Assembly (NCBI GenBank): GCA_030655075.1
Contig: JAURWE010000024.1
Span: 620,001 to 684,000, forward strand
Length of the DNA stretch: 64,000 nucleotides
Source: Pararhizobium sp.
GTDB taxonomy: Bacteria > Pseudomonadota > Alphaproteobacteria > Rhizobiales > Rhizobiaceae
Direction: 5' to 3'
Shown here: one piece after another, positions 53,770-62,073 of the stretch
How the letters are laid out: every line of letters begins with the position of its first letter
Position numbering within the stretch: position 1 is the first letter of the stretch
Notes under the pieces: model-generated
The model's database searches: none
What the model was told of the DNA's origin: nothing
Seen by the model: the letters and a program-made list of their open reading frames with translations, nothing else
Translations under genes and position numbers: made by a program

Positions 53770-56700
53770 ATGTCGATCAAGGCCAGTATCTATCACCTGA
53801 CGCATTATAAGTACGACAAGCCGATCCGGCTCGGCCCTCAGGTCATCCGCCTGAAACCTGCGGCCCACTCAAAGACCAAGGTCTTGAGCCACTCCCTGAA
53901 GGTGACGCCGTCCAATCATTTCGTCACGCTGCAGCAGGATGTTTACGGCAACTACCTGTCGCGCTACGTTTTTCCTGATCCGGTCACCGAGCTGAAGATC
54001 GAGGTCGACCTCGTCGCTGACATGACGGTCTACAACCCGTTCGACTTCTTCATTGAGGAAGAGGCGGAACAATTTCCCTTCGAATATCCCGAAGATATCC
54101 GTGACGACCTGAAGATCTATCTGGCGACAGAGCCGGTCGATCCGTTGCTCAAGAACTTCATCGCCTCGGTCGATCTTACACCGCGCCGCACAATCGATTT
54201 CATCGTCGGGCTGAACGCCAAGGTGCAGCAGCGTGTCGGCTACGTCATCCGCATGGAGCCGGGCGTCCAGACGCCGGAAGAAACACTGGAGACCAGCCTT
54301 GGCTCCTGCCGCGATTCCAGCTGGCTCCTCGTCCAGACCCTGCGCCATCTCGGCCTCGCCGCCCGTTTCGTCTCGGGCTACCTGATCCAGCTCAGTCCGG
54401 ACCTGAAGGCGCTCGACGGCCCCTCCGGCACTGAAGTCGATTTCACCGATCTGCACGCCTGGTGCGAAGTCTACATCCCCGGCGCCGGCTGGGTCGGCCT
54501 CGACCCGACCTCGGGCCTTCTGACCGGCGAAAGCCACATTCCGTTGGCCGCCACGCCGCATTATCGCAACGCCGCGCCGATCTCCGGCGCGCTTTTCGGC
54601 GAGGCCGAGACCGAGTTCGATTTCGCCATGCGGGTCGAACGCGTCGCCGAACATCCGCGCATCACCAAGCCGTTTTCCGACGAGTCCTGGGACGCGCTGA
54701 ACGCGCTTGGCCACCACGTCGACAAGGTGCTCAACGACAATGACGTGCGGCTGACCATGGGCGGCGAGCCGACCTTCGTGTCGATCGACGATTTCGAATC
54801 CGAGGAATGGAACACCGCCGCCGTCGGCCCCACCAAGCGTGAGAAGGCGGATGAATTGATCCGCCGCTTGCGTGAACGTTTTGCTCCGGGTGGCTTCCTG
54901 CATTACGGACAGGGCAAGTGGTATCCGGGCGAAAGCCTGCCGCGCTGGACCTTCTCGCTTTATTGGCGCAATGACGGCAAGGCCATCTGGAGCAAGGAGG
55001 AGCTGGTCGCACAGGAAGGCGTCGATACCGGCGTCACCGAAAAGGATGCCCAGCTGCTGCTGACCGGCATTGCCGCCGAACTCGGGATCGAGCCCGAGAT
55101 GGTCGTGCCGGTCTACGAAGATCCGGCCGAATGGATCATCAAGGAAGGCAATCTTCCCGAAAACGTCGATCCGGCCAATTCCAAGCTGAAGGACCCGGAG
55201 GAACGCAAACGCATCGCCCGCGTCTTCGAGCGCAGTCTCACGGTGGCCACCGGCCATCTCCTGCCCGTACAGGTCTGGAATGCCAAGGCCACCGAGCGCC
55301 GCTGGATCAGCGAGAAGTGGACGACCAAGCGCGGCAAGATATTCCTTCTGCCCGGCGACAGCCCCATCGGCTTCCGTCTGCCGCTGAGCTCCCTTCCGCA
55401 TCTGGAACCGGAAGACTATCCGCACATCATCCCGGCCGATCCGTCCGAACAGCGGGGCATGCTGGCCGATTACACCGATCCAGGCCGCCCGCTGATCGAG
55501 CCGATGGTCGCCCATCGCTCCAAGACGGATCCCTCGCAGAGGCGAAATGAAATGACCGGCCCGGTGCGCACGGCGATGAGTGTCGAGCCGCGCGACGGTC
55601 GCCTTTGTGTCTTCATGCCGCCGGTCGAGCGCACCGAAGACTATCTTGAGCTGATCACGGCGGCCGAACGCTCTGCCGAGGCCATGGGCTTGCCGATCCA
55701 TATCGAAGGCTACACGCCGCCCTATGACGAGCGCATCAACGTCATCCGCGTCGCGCCCGATCCCGGCGTCATCGAGGTCAATGTCCATCCGGCCGCCAAC
55801 TGGCAGGATTGCGTCGACATCACCACGGCGGTCTACGAGGAAGCCCGCCAGACACGGCTCGGTGCCGACAAATTCATGATCGACGGCCGCCACACCGGCA
55901 CCGGCGGCGGCAACCACGTGGTCGTCGGTGGCAACAATCCCAACAACAGCCCCTTCCTGCGCCGGCCAGATCTCTTGAAGAGCCTGGTGTTGCATTGGCA
56001 GCGCCATCCCTCGCTCTCCTACATGTTCTCCGGCATGTTCATCGGCCCGACCAGCCAGGCCCCGCGTATCGACGAAGCCCGCCACGACAGCCTCTATGAA
56101 CTCGAAATTGCCATGGCCAACGTCTCGCGGCCCGGCGACAACTACACCACCTTGCCCTGGCTGGTTGACCGCCTGTTCCGCAATCTTTTGACCGACGTCA
56201 CGGGCAACACCCACCGCTCGGAAATCTGTATCGACAAGCTGTTTTCGCCCGACGGCCCGACCGGCCGTCTCGGCCTTGTCGAATTCCGCGGCTTCGAAAT
56301 GCCGCCGAATGCCCGCATGAGCCTGGCCCAGCAGCTGCTGGTGCGCGCCCTCATTGCCCGCTTCTGGAACAAGCCGGCTGAAGGCAGGCTGGTGCGCTGG
56401 GGAACGGCATTGCACGACCGGTTCATGCTGTCGCACTACGTCTGGCAGGATTTCCTCGACGTGCTCGCCGACCTGCGCGACAACGGCTTCGATCTGCGCC
56501 CCGAATGGTTCGCAGCCCAGCTCGAATTCCGCTTCCCCTTCTGTGGAGAAGTCGAATACCAGGGTGCCAAGCTCGAACTGCGCCAGGCGCTGGAGCCATG
56601 GCATGTCATGGGAGAACAGGGTGCCCCCGGCGGTACGGTCCGCTATGTCGATTCGTCGGTCGAGCGGCTGGAAGTCAAACTCGAAACCGCCAATCCGGAG

Positions 56701-57081
56701 CGTTATACAGTCGCCTGCAACGGACGCGCTGTTCCATTGGCCTCCACCGGCTTCAACGGCATTTCCGTTGCCGGCGTCCGCTTCAAGGCCTGGCAGCCGC
56801 CGTCCGGCCTGCATCCGATGCTGCCAGTCAACACGCCTCTGACCTTCGATATCTACGACAAGTGGACCCAGCGTTCGATCGGTGGCTGCATTTACCATGT
56901 TGCCCATCCAGGGGGGCGCAGCTATGACACATTCCCGGTCAATGGAAACGAAGCGGAAGCACGAAGATTGGCGCGATTTGAACCGTGGGGCCATACGGCA
57001 GGCGGCTATAGTCTCTGGCAGGAGCCCTCGTCGGCTGAATATCCGCTGACGCTCGACTTGCGGCGCCCGGCAGGAGCATAA
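53770..57081 (+). CDS. Transglutaminase-like / DUF2126 fusion protein
   Basis: A 1103-residue cytoplasmic protein. The N-terminal 300 residues are a bacterial transglutaminase-like N domain plus core with the catalytic triad C180 (LGSCRDSSW), H229 (DLHAWCEVY) and D245 (LDPTSG). The rest is DUF2126 (about 310-1100), whose family I recall has been grouped with glutamine-synthetase-like amidoligases, with motifs GGEPTFVSIDDFESEEWN, NVHPAANWQDC and DGRHTGTGGGNHVVVGG. Starts at ATG 53770 after a GAGGGG site. It abuts a circularly permuted ATP-grasp gene and a second transglutaminase; the three probably work on the same peptide or protein substrate. Confidence 0.9.
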   Translation: MSIKASIYHLTHYKYDKPIRLGPQVIRLKPAAHSKTKVLSHSLKVTPSNHFVTLQQDVYGNYLSRYVFPDPVTELKIEVDLVADMTVYNPFDFFIEEEAEQFPFEYPEDIRDDLKIYLATEPVDPLLKNFIASVDLTPRRTIDFIVGLNAKVQQRVGYVIRMEPGVQTPEETLETSLGSCRDSSWLLVQTLRHLGLAARFVSGYLIQLSPDLKALDGPSGTEVDFTDLHAWCEVYIPGAGWVGLDPTSGLLTGESHIPLAATPHYRNAAPISGALFGEAETEFDFAMRVERVAEHPRITKPFSDESWDALNALGHHVDKVLNDNDVRLTMGGEPTFVSIDDFESEEWNTAAVGPTKREKADELIRRLRERFAPGGFLHYGQGKWYPGESLPRWTFSLYWRNDGKAIWSKEELVAQEGVDTGVTEKDAQLLLTGIAAELGIEPEMVVPVYEDPAEWIIKEGNLPENVDPANSKLKDPEERKRIARVFERSLTVATGHLLPVQVWNAKATERRWISEKWTTKRGKIFLLPGDSPIGFRLPLSSLPHLEPEDYPHIIPADPSEQRGMLADYTDPGRPLIEPMVAHRSKTDPSQRRNEMTGPVRTAMSVEPRDGRLCVFMPPVERTEDYLELITAAERSAEAMGLPIHIEGYTPPYDERINVIRVAPDPGVIEVNVHPAANWQDCVDITTAVYEEARQTRLGADKFMIDGRHTGTGGGNHVVVGGNNPNNSPFLRRPDLLKSLVLHWQRHPSLSYMFSGMFIGPTSQAPRIDEARHDSLYELEIAMANVSRPGDNYTTLPWLVDRLFRNLLTDVTGNTHRSEICIDKLFSPDGPTGRLGLVEFRGFEMPPNARMSLAQQLLVRALIARFWNKPAEGRLVRWGTALHDRFMLSHYVWQDFLDVLADLRDNGFDLRPEWFAAQLEFRFPFCGEVEYQGAKLELRQALEPWHVMGEQGAPGGTVRYVDSSVERLEVKLETANPERYTVACNGRAVPLASTGFNGISVAGVRFKAWQPPSGLHPMLPVNTPLTFDIYDKWTQRSIGGCIYHVAHPGGRSYDTFPVNGNEAEARRLARFEPWGHTAGGYSLWQEPSSAEYPLTLDLRRPAGA

Positions 57082-59505
57082 ATGGCAAATACGCAGGCCG
57101 CAGACACAGAACGAGCCGGTGCCCGGAGCGAACGCCCGGCTCGCGATCTGCTGTCTGGTTATGCGGTCCTGCCCGGCAGTGCCGACGAGATGATGGACAC
57201 CAAGGGCAATGTGCGCCCTGTCTGGCAACATCTTCTCTCGACCATCGGACGCATGGACGACACGGAGCTCGCCAATCGTTTTGCCCGCGCCGACCGCTAC
57301 CTTCGTGATGCCGGTGTGTTCTACCGCGCCTATGGCAGCAAGGAAAATTCCGAGCGCAGCTGGCCGCTGTCCCACATTCCCGTGCTCATCGCGGAAGATG
57401 AGTGGCAGGAACTGGCCAACGGCCTGACGCAGCGCGCCAACCTGCTCGAAAAGATCGTTGCCGACATCTACGGTGAGAACAAGCTGGTGGCGCAGGGTTA
57501 CCTGCCGCCGGCTCTCGTCGCTTCCAACCCTGAATATCTACGCCCGCTGACCGGCATCAAACCGGCAAGCGGCCACTTCCTGCATTTCTGTTCCTTCGAA
57601 GTCGGCCGCGGCCCTAATGGCAAATGGTGGGTTCTGGCCGATCGAACGCAGGCTCCATCCGGCGCCGGTTTTGCGCTTGAAAACCGCGTGGCGACCACGC
57701 GCGCACTGTCAGACCTTTACGCCGAAACGCATGTGCACCGCCTCGCCGGCTTTTTCGGCGCCTTCCGTGATGCCCTGCAGGCGGGCAAGCGGCACCCGGA
57801 CGAACGTATCGCCGTTCTGACGCCGGGCCTTGCCAACGAGACCTATTTCGAACACGCCTATATTGCCCGCTATCTAGGCTTCATGCTTTTGGAGGGCGAG
57901 GATCTGGCCGTCGTCAACGGCCGCGTCATGGTGCGCACCGTTGCAGGCCTGAAGCCTGTCGGCGTTCTCTGGCGCCGCCTCGATGCCGCCTTCGCCGATC
58001 CGCTCGAACTCAACCAGCATTCGCATATCGGCACGCCCGGCATGGTCGAGGCGCTACGGGCAGGCACGGTGTCGATCGTCAACGCGCTCGGCGCCGGCAT
58101 TCTGGAAACCCGCGCCTTTCTCGCCTTCATGCCGACGATCTGCCGCCACCTGCTCGGCGAGAACCTCGCCATCCCCAGCATAGCCACCTGGTGGTGCGGG
58201 CAGAAATCCGAGCGCGATCACGTTGCCAACAACATCGCCAAGATGGTGATCGGGCCGGCCTATTCGACAAAGCCGTTCTTCGACGATGACGATCAGTCCG
58301 TCCTGGGCTCCACCCTGCGCGACACCGCCAAGGCATCGATCACCGACTGGCTGCAGACCGAGGGCAACAAGCTCGTCGGCCAGGAAGTCGTGACGCTGTC
58401 GACCACGCCTGCCTGGGTCAACGGCAAGCTGACGCCACGCCCGATGAGCCTTCGCGTCTTTGCCGCCCGCACCCGCAACGGCTGGCAGATCATGCCCGGT
58501 GGCTTTGCCCGCATCGGCAGCGGCGAAAATGCCGCCGCCATCGCCATGCAATCCGGCGGTTCTGCGGCAGACGTCTGGATCGTCAGCAACAAGCCGGTCG
58601 AGCGCACGACGCTGCTGCCGACCGAGGAAAGCTTCATCCGCAACATGCCCGGCAGTCTGCCGAGCCGCGCCGCCGACAATCTCTTCTGGCTGGGCCGCTA
58701 TATCGAGCGCGCCGAAGGGGCGCTGCGTATCTTGCGCGCCTGGCACGGCCGCTTCGCAGAATCGGCAGACCCCGATCAGCCGCTGCTGAAAGACGTGACG
58801 GAATATCTGGCCGCCCTCGACGTCGATACCGAGGAGCCGGTGCCCGAAAGCCTGCTGCGCAACATAGACAGCGCGCTGTTTTCGGCCAGCAACATACGCG
58901 ACCGTTTCTCGCCGGATGGCTGGCTCGCCCTGAACGATCTGGCGAAAACCACGCGCAAGTTTCACGCCACCGTCCAGGCCGGCGACGACGCGACCCATGC
59001 AATGACCATTCTCCTGCGCAAGCTCGCGGGCTTTGCCGGTCTCGTCCACGAGAACATGTACCGCTTCACCGGCTGGCGCTTTCTCTCGGCCGGCCGCTAT
59101 CTCGAGCGCGCCCTGCACATGACGCGCCTGCTCGGCCATATGTCCGGCCCAAAGGCGCCCGATGGCGCGCTCGACATGCTCTTGGAAATCGGCGACAGCG
59201 TCATGACCCACCGCCGCCGATACAATGTCAGCACGGCGCATCTGACGGTCACCGATCTCCTGGCGCTCGACCCGCTCAACCCGCGCTCGATCCTCTACCA
59301 GCTGAACGAGATCAAGACGGAAGTCGAGCTGCTGCCGAACGCCTTTGCCAACGGACAGATGTCGCCCTTTTATCGCGAGGCGATGCGGCTGCATGCCAAT
59401 CTTGCCGTCATGACACCGGAAGCCATGACGGCGGACGTCTACAACCGGCTCGAACTTGAGCTGGAAAGACTGTCCGACGTCCTCGCCCAGACCTATCTCG
59501 GCTAG
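57082..59505 (+). CDS. Circularly permuted ATP-grasp plus alpha-E protein
   Basis: An 807-residue protein. Residues about 60-480 are the circularly permuted type 2 ATP-grasp (DUF404/DUF407) with PEYLRPLTGIKPASGHFLHFCSFEVGRGPNGKWWVLADRTQAPSG and DLAVVNGRVMVRTVAGLKPVGVLWRRLDAAFADPLELN, predicted to form amide bonds using ATP. Residues about 525-800 are the alpha-E (DUF403) helical domain starting GSLPSRAADNLFWLGRYIERAEGA. The ATG directly follows the stop of the DUF2126 gene, so the two are co-translated. Function is undefined. Confidence 0.92.
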   Translation: MANTQAADTERAGARSERPARDLLSGYAVLPGSADEMMDTKGNVRPVWQHLLSTIGRMDDTELANRFARADRYLRDAGVFYRAYGSKENSERSWPLSHIPVLIAEDEWQELANGLTQRANLLEKIVADIYGENKLVAQGYLPPALVASNPEYLRPLTGIKPASGHFLHFCSFEVGRGPNGKWWVLADRTQAPSGAGFALENRVATTRALSDLYAETHVHRLAGFFGAFRDALQAGKRHPDERIAVLTPGLANETYFEHAYIARYLGFMLLEGEDLAVVNGRVMVRTVAGLKPVGVLWRRLDAAFADPLELNQHSHIGTPGMVEALRAGTVSIVNALGAGILETRAFLAFMPTICRHLLGENLAIPSIATWWCGQKSERDHVANNIAKMVIGPAYSTKPFFDDDDQSVLGSTLRDTAKASITDWLQTEGNKLVGQEVVTLSTTPAWVNGKLTPRPMSLRVFAARTRNGWQIMPGGFARIGSGENAAAIAMQSGGSAADVWIVSNKPVERTTLLPTEESFIRNMPGSLPSRAADNLFWLGRYIERAEGALRILRAWHGRFAESADPDQPLLKDVTEYLAALDVDTEEPVPESLLRNIDSALFSASNIRDRFSPDGWLALNDLAKTTRKFHATVQAGDDATHAMTILLRKLAGFAGLVHENMYRFTGWRFLSAGRYLERALHMTRLLGHMSGPKAPDGALDMLLEIGDSVMTHRRRYNVSTAHLTVTDLLALDPLNPRSILYQLNEIKTEVELLPNAFANGQMSPFYREAMRLHANLAVMTPEAMTADVYNRLELELERLSDVLAQTYLG

Positions 59506-59513
59506 GCTGCATC

Positions 59514-60392
59514 ATGCTGTATGACATCAATCTCCAGATCACCTACAGCTATGAGGCGCCGGTTACGGGCGGCCGCCATGCTGTTCGCGTCTTGCCGGTG
59601 TCGTTGCCCAGACGCCAGCGCCTTGTCGCGGGCTCCGTCAGTTGCCTGCCGCATCCCGACGAGCGCACCGAAAACGTCGATTTCTTTGGAAATCCGTCGA
59701 CCTCGATCCTGTTCCGCACAACGCACGAAAAGTTCGTGGTCCGCATGCAGGCGCGTGTTCAGGTCGAACCTTCGTCGATAACCGCCGACTTCTCGCCCAA
59801 CCTGGTGGCCCTGCCGGCCGAAATTGCCAGCTTCTGGTCGCTGGATGCCAATTCGCCGCACCATTTTCTGGGGCCCAGCCCCCGTCTTCCGGAAGATTCT
59901 GCCATTGCGGCCTATGCCCGGGCGATCGCCGCACCCCATATGACCGTGTGCCAGATCGCGACAGCGCTGTGCAGCCATATCCACCGCGATTTCACCTATG
60001 ATCCGAAGGCAACGACAGTCGATACGACGCCCAAGGAGGCGTTTCGTTTGAAACGCGGTGTCTGCCAGGACTTTTCGCATGTGATGATCGTCTCGCTCCG
60101 CAGCCTCGGCATTCCCGCCGGCTACGTCAGCGGCTTCCTGCGCACCATCCCGCCGCCCGGAAAAGAACGCCTTGAGGGCGCCGATGCCATGCATGCCTGG
60201 GTGCGCATCTGGTGCGGCAACGTCGCCGGCTGGATCGAGCTCGACCCGACCAACGATATTCCCGCAGGCGTCGATCATATCGTCGTCGGCCATGGTCGCG
60301 ACTATGCCGATGTCGCGCCGATCATCGGTATTCTGAAGAGCTACGGCAGCCACAAGACCGAGCAGGCCGTGGACGTCATTCCCGTCAAATGA
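59514..60392 (+). CDS. Transglutaminase-like protease
   Basis: A 292-residue transglutaminase-like protein with N-terminal bacterial transglutaminase N domain and core triad C184 (RGVCQDFSHV), H227 (DAMHAWVRIW) and D244 (ELDPTND). Eight bases after the ATP-grasp/alpha-E gene, closing the three-gene cluster. Such proteins act as peptidases or amide-bond hydrolases/transferases on small peptides or protein tags. It has no signal peptide, so it should act in the cytoplasm. Confidence 0.93.
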   Translation: MLYDINLQITYSYEAPVTGGRHAVRVLPVSLPRRQRLVAGSVSCLPHPDERTENVDFFGNPSTSILFRTTHEKFVVRMQARVQVEPSSITADFSPNLVALPAEIASFWSLDANSPHHFLGPSPRLPEDSAIAAYARAIAAPHMTVCQIATALCSHIHRDFTYDPKATTVDTTPKEAFRLKRGVCQDFSHVMIVSLRSLGIPAGYVSGFLRTIPPPGKERLEGADAMHAWVRIWCGNVAGWIELDPTNDIPAGVDHIVVGHGRDYADVAPIIGILKSYGSHKTEQAVDVIPVK

Positions 60393-60564
60393 ACCAGCCC
60401 GGCACAGGCCATTTCCCGTTTGGAGACAGCCCACTGACGGCGCAAACACCGCAATCCCGGGCTTCGTTAGACATTGAATAAAAATTCATCATGTCAACAA
60501 ACCGGCTGATAAGACTTGTTTGCTAGCGTCCGCTCACAAATAAATTATTGAGCGGATTTTTAGT

Positions 60565-61764
60565 ATGTCATTTGCAATTACGGCGGCCCGCAAGCTGGCC
60601 CGCATTTTCAAAGACCGCAGCGGCAATTTCGGGATCGCGACAGCGGTCATTCTGCCGGTTTTCCTCGCAAGTGGCGGCGTTGCCATCGATCTGGCACAGA
60701 TGGTCAGCAACAAGACGAGACTTCAGGATGCGGCTGATGCCGCAGCCCTGGCCGCATCGTCCGTATTAGCCGGCAAAGGGGCGACCCAGGCCGAAGCCCG
60801 ATTGCTGGCTCAAAAATATGTGGCGGCCCAAATGAATGCCGAGGGACTGCAACTCGATGAATTGAATATCCCTGTCGATTTCGCGAAGACGACCACCGTT
60901 CTGATAACGGAAACGGCTCAGACGGGCAGTGGCAAGAGCTTCAAAGTCACCGTCAATGCACAGTACAAACACGACTTCAATGCGATGACCAGACTTTTGG
61001 GTCAGACCAGCATCACGCTGAATGCAGCAGCAACTGCTGACAGCGCGACCGAAAGTAAGAATGCGCTTTCCATGTACCTCGTGCTAGATCGCTCCGGTTC
61101 GATGGCCTGGAAGACGACCGACGTCGATAAGAGCGTTTTTGCCTGCTACACCTATCAGGAAAGCAACTGGAACACGCCCAACTGGACGATTCCTTGCTAC
61201 AAGAGCAAAATGGCCACCTTGAAGCTTTCCGTTGCAAACCTTCTGACGCAGTTGAACATCGCCGACCCGACCGCGACGCTGGTACGCACCGGAGCCGTTT
61301 CGTACAACCTATCGTCGGATCCGGCCAGCAAGCTGAACTGGGGAACGGCTGCAGTCATGACCCAGGTAAACCTGCTCATTGCCGACGGCGGCACGGATTC
61401 TTCGGATGCGTTCCAGAACGCCTACGACAAGCTGATGGTCACAGGTACTAAGGGCGAAGATTCCATTCATGACAAACAAAACGGTCAGGTACCAACAAAA
61501 TACATTGTCTTTATGACCGACGGCGAAAATAACAACACATCGGCCGATACGGAAACCAAGGCTACCTGTGATTTAGCGCGCAAGGCCGGAATTCAGGTCT
61601 ACACCGTCGCCTTCATGGCCCCGACACGCGGTCAGAACCTTTTGAAATATTGCGCCACCACGTCGCAAAATTATTTCGCCGCAGACAATGCCGACGATTT
61701 GGTGGACGCCTTCAAATACATCGGCCAGCGAACGGCAGCGATGGTCTCCCGCCTGACGAAATAA
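60565..61764 (+). CDS. TadE/TadG-like protein with von Willebrand A domain
   Basis: A 399-residue protein with an N-terminal TadE/TadG-like membrane segment (about 21-45, GNFGIATAVILPVFLASGGVAIDLAQMV) and the pilus-assembly DxxxxAAL-type motif DAADAAALAASSVLAG (about 55-70). The VWA domain begins YLVLDRSGSM (MIDAS D175, S177, S179) with a later TDGEN. Tad-pilus genes are absent nearby, so this is an orphan pseudopilin-like or surface-binding protein. Base composition is somewhat more AT-rich than its neighbours. Confidence 0.88.
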   Translation: MSFAITAARKLARIFKDRSGNFGIATAVILPVFLASGGVAIDLAQMVSNKTRLQDAADAAALAASSVLAGKGATQAEARLLAQKYVAAQMNAEGLQLDELNIPVDFAKTTTVLITETAQTGSGKSFKVTVNAQYKHDFNAMTRLLGQTSITLNAAATADSATESKNALSMYLVLDRSGSMAWKTTDVDKSVFACYTYQESNWNTPNWTIPCYKSKMATLKLSVANLLTQLNIADPTATLVRTGAVSYNLSSDPASKLNWGTAAVMTQVNLLIADGGTDSSDAFQNAYDKLMVTGTKGEDSIHDKQNGQVPTKYIVFMTDGENNNTSADTETKATCDLARKAGIQVYTVAFMAPTRGQNLLKYCATTSQNYFAADNADDLVDAFKYIGQRTAAMVSRLTK

Positions 61765-61791
61765 TCATCGCTCTTTTCGAGCATACACAGA

Positions 61792-61820
61792 AACCGCCCG
61801 GATCAGCCCGGGCGGTTTTT
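61792..61820 (+). terminator. Rho-independent terminator of the VWA gene
   Basis: Perfect 10-bp stem AACCGCCCGG/CCGGGCGGTT (61792-61801 with 61808-61817), a 6-base loop and a T-run, 28 bases after the stop. Confidence 0.9.
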
Positions 61821-62073
61821 GTGTTGAATTGATTGCAGACATTTCGCTTGAACGAGATTTGGCCACCCCTTCACGCTGAGGTTGAATCCTGACGGTACAG
61901 CAAAAAGAGCTCGCCCGGCAAGCTCTCCGGCACGCCTCCAGCCGGCCGGTCCGCCCGCGTACATTAGATAAAAATCATCTGTTGCAAGACGTTCGTATGA
62001 GTGCATAAATCGGTTCGCACTCCTCCGGCGCTGCACTCCCAGCAAGCGCCATAACGAATTGTTGGCCTTTCTC

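Noticed and set aside
53869..57375. Long open frame on the minus strand opposite the DUF2126 gene (about 1168 codons)
   Set aside because: Antisense to a well-supported gene with a catalytic triad; repetitive low-complexity composition and no family match.
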